Below, piece by piece: positions 27,989 through 37,188 of a stretch of 64,000 nucleotides of DNA. The translations under genes and the position numbers were made by a program. Position 1 is the first letter of the stretch. Each line of letters opens with the position of its first letter. Source of the stretch: Rhodoferax sp. (GTDB taxonomy: Bacteria > Pseudomonadota > Gammaproteobacteria > Burkholderiales > Burkholderiaceae_C); the NCBI RefSeq assembly GCF_030697375.1, contig NZ_JAUYQD010000009.1:98756-162755 (forward strand), written 5' to 3'. The notes under the pieces are model-generated. The model saw nothing but the letters and a program-made list of their open reading frames with translations. It did no database searches and was not told where the DNA came from.

Positions 27989-28998
27989 GCGTCGTAGCCT
28001 TGCGGATAGGTGGATTGCCAGCGCCAAGTATCGGCGCACATCTGGTCCAGGCTGCGGCGGGCGCGCCAGCCCAGCACGGCCTGGGCACGCGTGGGGTCGG
28101 CCCAACTGCTGGCCACGTCGCCGGGGCGCGGCGGATGGATCTCGCAGGGCAAGTCGCGGCCGCAGGCGCGGCTGAACGCGCCCAGCACCTCCAGCACGCT
28201 GTGGCCCTGGCCGCTGCCCAGGTTGAACACCTGCAGGCCGGGCCGGCCGTGGCCATGGTCCAGGGCCGCGAGATGACCGTCGGCCAGGTCCAGCACATGG
28301 ATGTAGTCGCGCACGCCGGTGCCGTCGGGCGTCGGGTAGGTGTTGCCGAAGACGCGCAGGGCCGCACGGCGGCCCACGGCGACCTGGGCGATGTAAGGCA
28401 TCAGGTTATTCGGAATGCCTTGCGGGGCTTCACCGATCAGGCCGCTTTCGTGCGCGCCGACCGGGTTGAAGTAACGCAGCGAGGTGAAGGACCAGCGCGG
28501 GTCGGCCGCCGCCATATCGGACAGCATCTGTTCGATCATCAGCTTGCTGTGGCCATAGGGGCTGGTGGCCGAAAGCGGCGCATCTTCGCGCAAAGGCATT
28601 TGCTGTGCCGCGCCGTACACGGTGGCCGAGGAGCTGAACACCAGGGTGCGCACGCCCGCCGCCTGCATCGCCGCCAGCAGCACCAGGGTGCCGCCGACAT
28701 TGTTGTCGTAATAGGCCAAAGGGTGCTCCACCGATTCGCCCACGGCCTTCAGCGCCGCGAAGTGGATCACCGCCTCGATTTTTTCTTCGCGCAAGACGCG
28801 GTCCAGCAGCGGGCGGTCGCGGATGTCGCCCTGGATGAAGGTGGGGCGCGTACCGGTGAGCGTAGCGATGCGGTCCAGCACGGTGGCGCTGCTGTTGCAC
28901 AGGTTGTCGAGCAAAACAGGGCGATGGCCAGCCTCGATCAGGCGCAGGCTGGTATGGCTGCCGATGTAGCCCGTGCCACCGGTCACGAGGATGTTCAT
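27985..28998 (-). CDS. galE: UDP-glucose 4-epimerase
   Basis: This 337-residue short-chain dehydrogenase-type epimerase interconverts UDP-galactose and UDP-glucose. The NAD-binding motif is GGTGYIGSH (7-15). FSSSATVYG near 122 holds the catalytic Ser, and [10 protein letters not shown] near 148 is the Tyr-x-x-x-Lys pair. [16 protein letters not shown] and the late [12 protein letters not shown] complete the family pattern. The ATG at 28998 overlaps the stop of the upstream GH36 gene by 4 bp, and its own stop overlaps galT. Confidence 0.96.
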   Translation of the reverse strand: MNILVTGGTGYIGSHTSLRLIEAGHRPVLLDNLCNSSATVLDRIATLTGTRPTFIQGDIRDRPLLDRVLREEKIEAVIHFAALKAVGESVEHPLAYYDNNVGGTLVLLAAMQAAGVRTLVFSSSATVYGAAQQMPLREDAPLSATSPYGHSKLMIEQMLSDMAAADPRWSFTSLRYFNPVGAHESGLIGEAPQGIPNNLMPYIAQVAVGRRAALRVFGNTYPTPDGTGVRDYIHVLDLADGHLAALDHGHGRPGLQVFNLGSGQGHSVLEVLGAFSRACGRDLPCEIHPPRPGDVASSWADPTRAQAVLGWRARRSLDQMCADTWRWQSTYPQGYDA

Positions 28999-31169
28999 GG
29001 CTGCACTTTCTGCAGGCGCACGATGAAGCAGGTCTCGGCCGTGGTGCGCGGCATGGGCAGGCCGGCCTGCGCGATCCACGCGCCGTCCACCTCAATCCCG
29101 CCATCACGCAGGGCATCAAAGAAGGGCGACGCCGACATCACGGCCCCCTCCCCTTCAATCGGCGCGAGCTGTTCGACGTGGTAGCGCGCGCCGGCATCGA
29201 GCATGGGCAAGGGCAATGGCGGCGTGTAGCGGTGCGTGGTCGGCTGGCAGCGGTAGACGAACAGCAACAACTCGGCGGCTTGCACGTCACCGTGGGCTTG
29301 CCAGACCAGGCCGTCGGCCAGTTCTCCGCGCCAGACGCGGCCGTGGTGCAGGCACTCGCGCCAGGCTTTGTAGCGGGCGATCCAGGCGCTCAGGTGCTGG
29401 CGCGTGGACGCATCGAGGTGGCGCACATCGAGCTCGATGCCCAGGTGCCCGGTCATGGCCACCGCCGCGCGGAACGCCAGCGCCTGGCTGCGCCCAGTGG
29501 TGTGGGTGGGTGCCGTGCCGATGTGCGAGCCCAGAATCTCGGGCGGAAAGAACTGCCCGAAACCGCGCTGGATCTGCAGCCGCGAGAGCGCGTCAATGCA
29601 ATCGCTGGCCCAGACGCGGTGGGTGTGGCGCAGGATCGCGAAGTCGATGCGCCCCCCGCCGCCCGAACAGCTTTCGATTTCCACTTCCGGGTGGGCCGCA
29701 CGCAGGCGCGCCAGCAAGCCATACACGGCGTGTACCTGGGCGCGGTAGCCGGCAGAGCCTTGGCCGCCGGCCAGGCCGGCGGTGGTCAGGTCGCGGTTGT
29801 GGTCCCACTTCAGGTAGCGAATCGGCAGGCTGCGCAGCAGCGTGTCGAGTTTGCCAAAAAGGTAGTCCGCAGCCTCGGGGCGGGCAATGTCCAGCACCAG
29901 TTGGTTGCGCGCCGTGATCAGCGGGCGCCCAGCAATCTGCAGTGCCCAGTCAGGGTGGGCGCGGTGCAACTCGCTGTCGGGGTTGACCATTTCGGGCTCG
30001 ACCCACAGACCGAACTCCATGCCCCGCGTATTGACATGCTGCACCAGCGCGTCCAGGCCGTGCGGGAATTTGTCCGCGTCGGGCCACCAGTCGCCCAGCC
30101 CGGCGCGGTCATGGTGGCGGCCGTGGAACCAGCCGTCGTCCAGCACAAAACGCTCCACACCGACCTCGGCCGCCGCATCGGCCAGCGCCAGGATGTCGCC
30201 GGATTTCAAGTCGAAATAAAACGCTTCCCAGGTGTTCAGGTGCACCGGGCGCGGCCGCATGCGGCCGCCGGGCCAGTTCAGGCGGGCGCGCAGTTCCGCA
30301 TGGAAATTGGCCGCCAGGCCGTTCAGGCCCTGCTGCGAGCAGGTGGCGACGACCTCCGGCGTGTGCAGGCTCTGGCCGGGCGCGAGCAGGCCTTCGCCGG
30401 GCGCCAGCCATTCGCCCAATTGCCATTGGTACTGGCCGTCGTGCAGCCATTCGATGGTTTGCTGGTGGTTGCCCGACCAGGCCAGGTGCGCGCCAAACAC
30501 CAGTCCGCTGTCGTCGGTGGCGCCGGGCGTGGTCACCACCGCGCCGGGAAAGCAGTCGTGCGAAGTACGGCCGCGCCGGTTTTCGCGCCGCCACAGGCTG
30601 CGGCTGAGGGTGTCGGTTTGCAGCAGGAATTCATGGTTGTGCTGGCCTGCGTAGGAGCGCACCGTGCTGGCCTGGCCAGGCAGTGGCAAGGTGGCGGCCG
30701 CGAGCCACTGCACTTCCAGTGGCGTGTCGGCCAGGTTGGTCAGGCTCGTGCGCAGGGTGAGCACATCGCTCGCATCGTCAAGTGCCAGGCTGATGTCCAG
30801 GCGCAGTTGCGCCACCGCATCCGTGAGGTGCAGCACCAGGGCGCGCGCGGGCACGGTCCATTCGATATCGCAGCGCGTGATGGCCTGGGCGAAATCGCTG
30901 CCGCTGCGGTGCGCCAACAGCGCGCTCTGGCCGAACCAGCCCACGCCGAAGGTAGGCACCAGCGTGAGCGGCTGGTCGAAGTCGAGCATGAAGGACGGCA
31001 GGGGCCGCGTCGTGCGCAAGGGGGCCGCGGGTGTGCAGCCCTCGGGCAAGCGCGGACCCCAGTAGCGCCAAATCGGCGCTTCTTCAGCATGGTGTTCGAG
31101 GATGACGGTGCTGCGCTGGCTGTGCAGAACCAAAAATTCGGGGGACGGGGGAAGACTGCTGACGGGCAT
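28995..31169 (-). CDS. GH36 alpha-galactosidase
   Basis: This 724-residue enzyme of glycoside hydrolase family 36 releases terminal alpha-galactose from melibiose or raffinose-type sugars. The N-terminal beta-sandwich is about 1-300. The (beta/alpha)8 barrel follows with FVLDDGWFHGRH (341-352), the nucleophile Asp456 in KWDHNRD, CSGGGGRIDF (501-510), and acid/base Asp523 in WASDCID. There is no signal peptide, so it acts in the cytoplasm. Its start has no Shine-Dalgarno: on the coding strand the 37 nt before the ATG are almost all pyrimidines. It is coupled to galE by overlap. Confidence 0.93.
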   Translation of the reverse strand: MPVSSLPPSPEFLVLHSQRSTVILEHHAEEAPIWRYWGPRLPEGCTPAAPLRTTRPLPSFMLDFDQPLTLVPTFGVGWFGQSALLAHRSGSDFAQAITRCDIEWTVPARALVLHLTDAVAQLRLDISLALDDASDVLTLRTSLTNLADTPLEVQWLAAATLPLPGQASTVRSYAGQHNHEFLLQTDTLSRSLWRRENRRGRTSHDCFPGAVVTTPGATDDSGLVFGAHLAWSGNHQQTIEWLHDGQYQWQLGEWLAPGEGLLAPGQSLHTPEVVATCSQQGLNGLAANFHAELRARLNWPGGRMRPRPVHLNTWEAFYFDLKSGDILALADAAAEVGVERFVLDDGWFHGRHHDRAGLGDWWPDADKFPHGLDALVQHVNTRGMEFGLWVEPEMVNPDSELHRAHPDWALQIAGRPLITARNQLVLDIARPEAADYLFGKLDTLLRSLPIRYLKWDHNRDLTTAGLAGGQGSAGYRAQVHAVYGLLARLRAAHPEVEIESCSGGGGRIDFAILRHTHRVWASDCIDALSRLQIQRGFGQFFPPEILGSHIGTAPTHTTGRSQALAFRAAVAMTGHLGIELDVRHLDASTRQHLSAWIARYKAWRECLHHGRVWRGELADGLVWQAHGDVQAAELLLFVYRCQPTTHRYTPPLPLPMLDAGARYHVEQLAPIEGEGAVMSASPFFDALRDGGIEVDGAWIAQAGLPMPRTTAETCFIVRLQKVQP

Positions 31170-31206
31170 GGAAGAAGAAAAAGGGAAAAGAAAAAAGGAA
31201 GTGGGT
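31170..31206 (-). other. Polypurine/polypyrimidine tract before the GH36 start
   Basis: The plus strand reads G/A almost without interruption for about 37 bp, so the mRNA leader of the GH36 gene is a C/U tract running straight to the ATG. It fills most of the 49-bp gap to the ABC ATPase gene and replaces the usual ribosome-binding site. Confidence 0.6.
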
Positions 31207-31218
31207 TAAGAATGGATT

Positions 31219-32370
31219 TCAGGCGGCATGCGGCACGGGCAGGTCGGCAATGGGCGTGCGCCGCTCCAGCGCGTGGCCGTGCTGGTCGAACACATGCAGG
31301 CAAGCGGCGGGCAGCGACACCGCCACGCGCTGGCCGGGCTCGGCATGGGCTTGGCCCGGCGCCTTGACGATGATCGACGGGCTGACCGCGCCGCCCTTGA
31401 GAAACAGGTAAGTGGATTCGCCCAGGCGCTCCTGCCACTGCACTTCACGCACCAGCGACTGGGTGGCGGTGCCCAGCTGGGTGTGCTCGGGCCGGATGCC
31501 CAGCGTCACCGGCTGGCCTGGCTGCAGGGCACTGGCATCGACCAGCGCCTCCATCACCTCGCCGCTGTCGAGTTGCACGCGCGCCCGGTCGGCATGGCCT
31601 TCGAGCAGTTTGCCCGGCAGGAAATTCATTTTGGGTGAGCCGATGAATCCCGCCACAAACAGGTTGCGCGGCCGGTGGTACAGCTCCAGCGGCGTGCCGC
31701 ACTGCGCCACGCTGCCGTCGCGCGTCACGGCATCGCCGGCATTGAGCAGCAGGATGCGGTCGGCCAGCGTCATCGCTTCAACCTGGTCGTGCGTGACGTA
31801 GATGGTGGAGGCGCGACCGAAATCGCGGTGGATCTTGGCGATCTCAAAACGTGTCTGCACACGCAGCGAGGCATCGAGGTTGGAGAGTGGTTCGTCGAAC
31901 AAAAACACGCCCGGTTCGCGCACGATGGCTCGGCCAATCGCCACGCGCTGGCGCTGCCCGCCCGACAGGGCCTTGGGTTTGCGGTCCAGCAGGGTCTCCA
32001 GTTGCAGCACCTGCGCGGCGGCGGTGACTTTCTGGCGGATCAGCGCCTTGTCCATCTTGGCCAGCGTCATGCCAAAAGCCAGATTCTCGTACACGCTGAG
32101 GTGCGGAAACAGCGCATAACTTTGAAACACCATGGCGACGCCGCGCTTGGCCGGCTGCGTATCGTTCATGCGCTGGCCGTCGATCAGCAGATCGCCGCTG
32201 CTGATGTCCTCCAGGCCAGCCACCATGCGCAGGAGCGTGGATTTGCCGCAGCCGGAGGGGCCGACGAAAACACAAAATTCACCTTGCTTGACGTGCAGGT
32301 CGACATTGCGGATGACCGCGATGTCGTTCAGGTAGTTCTTGTTGACGGAACGAAGTTCGATGCTGGCCAT
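31219..32370 (-). CDS. Sugar ABC transporter ATP-binding protein (MsmK/UgpC type)
   Basis: This 383-residue ATPase energises the sugar importer encoded beside it. Walker A GPSGCGKST is at 37-45, the Q-loop MVFQSYALFPHLSV near 80-92, LSGGQRQRVAIGRAI near 134-148, and Walker B VFLFDEPLSNLD near 152-163, then the H-loop His in YVTHDQVEA. A C-terminal OB/TOBE domain (about 240-380, with LGIRPEH) is typical of MalK/UgpC/MsmK ATPases, which can serve several importers. ATG 32370 is chosen because the domain starts there. It lies 14 bp downstream of the GH4 gene. Confidence 0.93.
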   Translation of the reverse strand: MASIELRSVNKNYLNDIAVIRNVDLHVKQGEFCVFVGPSGCGKSTLLRMVAGLEDISSGDLLIDGQRMNDTQPAKRGVAMVFQSYALFPHLSVYENLAFGMTLAKMDKALIRQKVTAAAQVLQLETLLDRKPKALSGGQRQRVAIGRAIVREPGVFLFDEPLSNLDASLRVQTRFEIAKIHRDFGRASTIYVTHDQVEAMTLADRILLLNAGDAVTRDGSVAQCGTPLELYHRPRNLFVAGFIGSPKMNFLPGKLLEGHADRARVQLDSGEVMEALVDASALQPGQPVTLGIRPEHTQLGTATQSLVREVQWQERLGESTYLFLKGGAVSPSIIVKAPGQAHAEPGQRVAVSLPAACLHVFDQHGHALERRTPIADLPVPHAA

Positions 32371-32384
32371 AGTGAGATCCCTTG

Positions 32385-33800
32385 TCAGGCGTGGAGGTAT
32401 TCCGGCAGAAAATTGCGGTGCGCGAGCAGCAGCTCGTCCACCATGGCGCGAATCTGTTCCAGGTCGAGCACGGCGGCGGTGTGTGGGTCGAGCATGGCGG
32501 CGTGGTAGACGTGTTCGCGTTTTTTCTGGGTGATGGCAGCCACCACCAACTCCTGCACATTCACGTTGGTGCGCATCAGCGCGGCCAGCTGGATCGGCAG
32601 CGCGCCGACGCGGGTCGGCTGCACGCCGTTGGCGTCCACCAGGCAAGGCACTTCGACGGCGCAGCCGGCAGGCAGGTTGTCGATGAGATTGTGGTTGCGC
32701 ACATTGCCGTAGACCACGCGCGGCATGCCGCTGACCATGGAGTGGATGATCTGCCCACCGTATTCGACCGAGCGGGTGACGCTGTTGAGGCCTTCGAGCA
32801 GTTGTGCGGCCTCGGTGATATTGCGCGGCATCACATGGATGTTGGCCGCTTCCAGTTCCGCCGTGAGTGCCTTGGGGTCTTGCGTGCCGGGGGCTTGCAG
32901 TTCGCGTTCGATATAGGGCCAGGCGTGCTCGAAAATCTGGCAGCGCCCGGGGTATTCGTCCAGCGGAATGTTGAACTTCGCCAGCAGGTCCTTGCGACCC
33001 TGCTTGATGAACCAGGGCACGTACTCGGCAAAGTGTTCACTCGACTCGGTCGGGAAGTGGCCCAGCTGGTGCAGCATTTCGTAGCGCACCTTGTTCCAGG
33101 CCGGGGCTTTGCCTTCGGTGTAAATCTGGTGCAGGCGCGGGTAGAGGTCGACCCCCTTGTGCTCGAACTTGGTGTAAAACGCCATGTGGTTGATGCCAGC
33201 GCAGCGGTAATCGATTTCCTCTGCCGGGATGCCCAGATCGTGCGCCAACTCGTGCGCGGTGTGCTGCACGCTGTGGCACAGGCCGACGGTGGGAATGCGC
33301 GTGCTGGCCTGGTTCAGCGCCCAGGTGATCATGGCCATCGGGTTCACATAGTTGAGGTGAATCGCGCCGGGCGCGCACACCTCCTCCATGTCTTTGAGCA
33401 TCGCCAGTTGCACTGGAATCGTGCGCAGGCCGCGCATGATGCCGCCTATGCCCAGGGTGTCGCCAATGGTTTGCGTCAGGCCAAACTTCTTGGGGATGTC
33501 GAAGTCGGTCACGGTGGCGGGCTTGTAGCCGCCGACCTGGATGGTGCTGATCACAAAGCGCGCATCGGCCAGCGCGCGGCGCCGGTCGATACTGGCCGTG
33601 ATGGTCGGCGTGACGCCCAGGGTGCGGGCCAGGCGTTGCGCCACTTTTTCGGCCAGGCCCAGGCGGTGTTCGTCAATGTCGTGCAGCGCCACCTCGCAAT
33701 CAGCCAATTCGGGGTACGAAAAAATATCGCCCAGCAGGTTGCGGGTGAAGACAATGCTGCCAGCCCCGATAAGGGTGATCTTGATGCGGCGGATGCTCAT
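32385..33800 (-). CDS. GH4 alpha-galactosidase (MelA-like)
   Basis: This 471-residue protein belongs to glycoside hydrolase family 4, whose members need NAD+ and Mn2+ and cleave by an oxidation-elimination mechanism. The N-terminal Rossmann motif is ITLIGAGSIVFTRNLL (8-23). NPMAM (153-157), Cys175 in GLCHSVQ, and His205 in GINHMAF are the metal and substrate positions of the family. Length and pattern match alpha-galactosidases (MelA) better than phospho-glycosidases. It follows the sugar-binding protein gene. A second alpha-galactosidase (GH36) lies in the same operon. Confidence 0.92.
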   Translation of the reverse strand: MSIRRIKITLIGAGSIVFTRNLLGDIFSYPELADCEVALHDIDEHRLGLAEKVAQRLARTLGVTPTITASIDRRRALADARFVISTIQVGGYKPATVTDFDIPKKFGLTQTIGDTLGIGGIMRGLRTIPVQLAMLKDMEEVCAPGAIHLNYVNPMAMITWALNQASTRIPTVGLCHSVQHTAHELAHDLGIPAEEIDYRCAGINHMAFYTKFEHKGVDLYPRLHQIYTEGKAPAWNKVRYEMLHQLGHFPTESSEHFAEYVPWFIKQGRKDLLAKFNIPLDEYPGRCQIFEHAWPYIERELQAPGTQDPKALTAELEAANIHVMPRNITEAAQLLEGLNSVTRSVEYGGQIIHSMVSGMPRVVYGNVRNHNLIDNLPAGCAVEVPCLVDANGVQPTRVGALPIQLAALMRTNVNVQELVVAAITQKKREHVYHAAMLDPHTAAVLDLEQIRAMVDELLLAHRNFLPEYLHA

Positions 33801-33821
33801 GGCGTTTGCTTTCTGGCTTAC

Positions 33822-35132
33822 TTACTTCTTGGCGAGTTGGTTGACTTTGGTATTGGCAGTCTTCAGCGCGGAGGTGGCGTCGGACCGGCCCATCAGCACG
33901 GTTTCCAGCGCGGCCTTCATCACCTCGCTGATCTCCGAACCTCCGTCGGCGATGGGGGGCAGGTAGGTTTTGGACTTGGCCATGGTCAGGAAAGCGGATG
34001 AGTCCACGCCCTTGGCCTTTTGCACCTCAATGGCTTTCTCGGCCATACCCTTGACGGCGGGGAAGACCACGCCGTAGCCCGCCACCGTGCTTTGGCAATC
34101 GGCGGAGCCCAGGTACTTGACCCACTTCCAGGATTCTTCCTTGACCTTGGAGCCGGCCCAGATCGAGTCGGCCAGGCCGTTGAACATGGTGGCGCGGGTA
34201 CCGGTGGGGCCTGTTGGCAGAGGCACCCAGGCGTGGTCGAACTTGGCGTTGGTTTTGAAGTGCGTGATCATCCACGAGCCCTGCGGCACCATGGCGACTT
34301 TCTTGGCCACGAACATGGCATCCGCACCCAGCGACTTGCTGTTCTCGAAGCTGGCGGACACGCCCTTGGCCGGCAGGCCTGCGAGGTAGTCGATGGTTTC
34401 AGCCAGCTTGGCGTCGTCGTAGTAGAACGTGGTGGCCCAGGGCTTGTCCTGGAACTTGAAGCCGTTGGATACCGCAAAGTGGCTCCACTCGGTTTGACCC
34501 ATCATGTCGCCCGAGCCACTGTTCCAGAAGCCGTAGCCGTAGGTGCTGACTTTCTTCTTGTCGAACTTGGCGTTGCTGGCGTTGTTGCCACTGCCGTCCA
34601 GGCTGAGTTTGCGCACAATTTTCTCGAAACTGCCGCCGTCCTTGGGGTTCCAGGTCATGGCTTGCAGCTCGGACAGCGAGACACCTGCCTTCTTGGCCAT
34701 CTCCATGTTGACGACCATGCCGATGGTGTCCCAGTCTTTGGGCAGGCCGTACTGCTTGCCCTCGCGGCCCCAGTTGTCATACAAACCGCTGGTGTAGGCA
34801 CCGGTGTCGACCTTGTCGCGCTGGATCATTGGCGCCAGGTCCAGCAGTTGCTCGTTCTTGGCGAACTCGGGGTACTTGGCCAGGTGGTCGGTGAACACGT
34901 CAGGCGCGGTGCCCGAGACGAAGCCGGTGGATACGGTGGTCCAGTAGTCGTTCCAGCCCGACTGGGTGATCTTGATGGTGATGCCCGCGTTCTTCTTCTC
35001 GAAGTCCGACGCGCATTGTTTGTAGGCGGGCAACTGGTTTGCGTCCCACAACATGTATTTGACTTCGACGGCATGCGCACTGCCGACGGTGGCCAGCAAG
35101 GCGGTGGCGAGGGTACTGAGTTTGAGGTTCAT
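33822..35132 (-). CDS. Periplasmic sugar-binding protein of the ABC importer
   Basis: This 436-residue extracellular solute-binding protein (cluster B/MalE-like family 1) has a clear signal peptide cleaved after about residue 22 (VGSAHA before VEVKYMLW). The mature chain has the family features: an early FEKKNAGI-type helix, TAPDVFTDHL, a long GPTGTRATMFNG region, and a C-terminal ALETVLMG helix. It would capture an alpha-galactoside in the periplasm and deliver it to the two permeases encoded upstream. The space to the downstream GH4 gene is 21 bp. Confidence 0.92.
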   Translation of the reverse strand: MNLKLSTLATALLATVGSAHAVEVKYMLWDANQLPAYKQCASDFEKKNAGITIKITQSGWNDYWTTVSTGFVSGTAPDVFTDHLAKYPEFAKNEQLLDLAPMIQRDKVDTGAYTSGLYDNWGREGKQYGLPKDWDTIGMVVNMEMAKKAGVSLSELQAMTWNPKDGGSFEKIVRKLSLDGSGNNASNAKFDKKKVSTYGYGFWNSGSGDMMGQTEWSHFAVSNGFKFQDKPWATTFYYDDAKLAETIDYLAGLPAKGVSASFENSKSLGADAMFVAKKVAMVPQGSWMITHFKTNAKFDHAWVPLPTGPTGTRATMFNGLADSIWAGSKVKEESWKWVKYLGSADCQSTVAGYGVVFPAVKGMAEKAIEVQKAKGVDSSAFLTMAKSKTYLPPIADGGSEISEVMKAALETVLMGRSDATSALKTANTKVNQLAKK

Positions 35133-35187
35133 GGTTTGTCTCCGTTATAGGAAGGGTTGGTGAGGGGAACAGAAAGAACAGAAAAAA

Positions 35188-36111
35188 TTACTTGCCGCCG
35201 CTGAATTGCACCGATTCAACGACCCGGCGGCCCATGACCACGAGCAGCAAAACAGTGGGCATCACGGTGATGGCGGTGGCCGCCATCAGGCCAGTCCAGT
35301 CGGGCTGGCCTTGCGCGGTTTGCGACTTGAAGGTTTGCAGGGCCACAGGAAGCACCTGCTGGACTTCGTCCTTGGCCACCAGGTAGGGCCAGAAGAACTC
35401 GTTCCACATATTGATGCCGGTGAGCATGGCGATGGTGGCCAGCGGGGTGATGCTCAGGGGCAGCACCACATGGATGAAAATGTAGAAATACGAGGCGCCG
35501 TCAAGCAGCGCGGCCTCTTCCAGGTCCCGCGGAATCGACAGGAAAAACTGGCGCAGGAAGAACACCGAGAAGCCCTGCATCAGGCAAAACGGGGCGACCA
35601 TGCCCGCCATGGTGTTGAGCAGGCCCAGGTCCTTGATCAGGATGAAGTTGGGAATGAAGGTAACCACGCCCGGCACCATCATGGAGCCAACGAACAACGC
35701 AAACAGCGTATTGCGCCCCGGAAAGCGCAGCCGGGCAAAGGCGTAGGCGGCCATGGCCGCAAAGCTGATTTGGGTCACCACGATGATGCTGGTGAACAGC
35801 AGGGAGTTGCCCATGGCCCGCAGGAAGTTGATTTCCGCACCCGAGCCGCCCAGCTCCCGGCTTTCTTCCAGGGTCATGAAGCCGAGCACCCGTATGAAAT
35901 TGTCCAGTGTGGGTGCCGAGGGCAGGAGCTGGTCCGATTCGGTGTACAGATTGGCCGACTGCATGAGTGCGGTTTTCACCACCATCCACAGCGGCGCCAG
36001 CGTGATGAGCAACATCAGGCCCAGGGCAAGCCAGGCGGCTATGCGGCCTGCTGTGAAGGTGCGGATGCGATGCGCCGCCGGGGGGGCGACAGGGGCGAAG
36101 AGGGTTGTCAT
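35188..36111 (-). CDS. Sugar ABC transporter permease (MalG type)
   Basis: This 307-residue inner-membrane subunit has six predicted helices, the first at about 25-45. The cytoplasmic EAA loop reads EEAALLDGASYFYIFIHVVLPL near 195-216, which docks on the ATPase. The long periplasmic segment after helix 1 is typical of MalG-type carbohydrate permeases. It is preceded by the MalF-type permease gene (12-bp gap) and followed by the binding protein gene. Confidence 0.93.
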   Translation of the reverse strand: MTTLFAPVAPPAAHRIRTFTAGRIAAWLALGLMLLITLAPLWMVVKTALMQSANLYTESDQLLPSAPTLDNFIRVLGFMTLEESRELGGSGAEINFLRAMGNSLLFTSIIVVTQISFAAMAAYAFARLRFPGRNTLFALFVGSMMVPGVVTFIPNFILIKDLGLLNTMAGMVAPFCLMQGFSVFFLRQFFLSIPRDLEEAALLDGASYFYIFIHVVLPLSITPLATIAMLTGINMWNEFFWPYLVAKDEVQQVLPVALQTFKSQTAQGQPDWTGLMAATAITVMPTVLLLVVMGRRVVESVQFSGGK

Positions 36112-36123
36112 GGTGTGTTTCCT

Positions 36124-37026
36124 TCAGGCCAAATCGTTCTGCGAGGCTTTCATCACCCGCATCTGAAAAACGGTGTAGAGCATCATCACCACGCACAGCG
36201 TCATCGACATGGCCGAGGCATAGCCCATCTTGTAGAAGCTGAAGGCGTTTTGCACGATGTAGTGCACGATCACGCGGGTCGAATCCAGGGGCCCACCGTT
36301 GGTGGTGACGGCGATGGTGTCGAAGATCTGGAACGAGCCGGTCACACTGGTCACCAGCACAAATACCATCACCGGGCGCAGCAGCGGCAGCGTGATGCGC
36401 CAGAACATCTGCCATTCGCTGGCACCTTCCAGGGCCGCCGCTTCGTACAGATTGCGCGGAATGTTTTGCAGCCCCGCCAGAAACAGCATGGCCACCAGCC
36501 CCATGTGGCGCCAGATATTGACGGCCGCCACCGTGAAGAGCGCCTGGTCCACGCCGCCGAAGAAAGGCTGGCGATCAAATCCCAGGCCATCGATCATGCC
36601 GTTCACCAGGCCCAGCAGCGGGTCCAGCATCCACAGCCACATCATGGCCACCAGCACATTCGACAGCAGGTAGGGCAGCAGCACGATGGATTTAACGAAC
36701 AGCGATTTGGTCAGCCGGTCCATAGACACCGCCAGGAACAGGCCGAGCACGACTTGCAGCGGGATGTTCAGCACCACATAGAGCGCCGACAGCTTCATGC
36801 CTTGCCAGAACTTACCGTCTTCGAGCATGGCGGCGTAGTTGGCCAGGCCGACGAACTTCGGGCTGCGCAGCAGGTTCCAGTCGGTAAAACTGATCTCGAT
36901 AGCGCGCAGCGTGGGCAAGGCATAAAACAGCGCAAAACCGATGAAGGCAGGCAGCACCAGCGCCCAGGCGGTCAGCGTTTCGGCGCGGCGGGTTCGGCTC
37001 AATGCGTGGGGAGCTAGGTTTGCCAT
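36124..37026 (-). CDS. Sugar ABC transporter permease (MalF type)
   Basis: This 300-residue inner-membrane subunit has six helices, the first at about 23-43 (WALVLPAFIGFALFYALP). The EAA loop reads YEAAALEGASEWQMFWRITLPLL near 190-212. It is the first gene of the leftward alpha-galactoside operon, facing two LacI-type operators. The ATG at 37026 is preferred; a GTG seven codons earlier is possible but lies nearer the operator. Confidence 0.92.
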   Translation of the reverse strand: MANLAPHALSRTRRAETLTAWALVLPAFIGFALFYALPTLRAIEISFTDWNLLRSPKFVGLANYAAMLEDGKFWQGMKLSALYVVLNIPLQVVLGLFLAVSMDRLTKSLFVKSIVLLPYLLSNVLVAMMWLWMLDPLLGLVNGMIDGLGFDRQPFFGGVDQALFTVAAVNIWRHMGLVAMLFLAGLQNIPRNLYEAAALEGASEWQMFWRITLPLLRPVMVFVLVTSVTGSFQIFDTIAVTTNGGPLDSTRVIVHYIVQNAFSFYKMGYASAMSMTLCVVMMLYTVFQMRVMKASQNDLA

Positions 37027-37048
37027 GGTGTCACTTTCAAAAAACACT

Positions 37049-37064
37049 ACTAACGCGTGTTAGT
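37049..37064. promoter_or_regulatory. LacI-type operator 1 of the alpha-galactoside operon
   Basis: ACTAACGCGTGTTAGT is an inverted repeat with perfect 6-bp outer arms around a central GCGT. It lies 23 bp before the first permease start and shares the core TAACGCGTGT with the second site, read in the opposite direction. Confidence 0.65.
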
Positions 37065-37084
37065 TTTGAATTTTAGGCAGTTTT

Positions 37085-37100
37085 ACACGCGTTAGTACTA
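37085..37100. promoter_or_regulatory. LacI-type operator 2
   Basis: ACACGCGTTAGTACTA on the plus strand carries the same core as operator 1 in inverted orientation (TAACGCGTGT on the minus strand). The CGCG centres of the two sites are 34 bp apart, about three helical turns. A TAAAAT-like -10 box for the leftward operon lies between them. Confidence 0.6.
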
Positions 37101-37188
37101 GGGAATACCCGGATGATTGTGGAAAATGGATGTCTTGCAGGGTTTCGGCACCAGGGGCCGGGCGGTATCGACTACGATTGCCGCTCCT

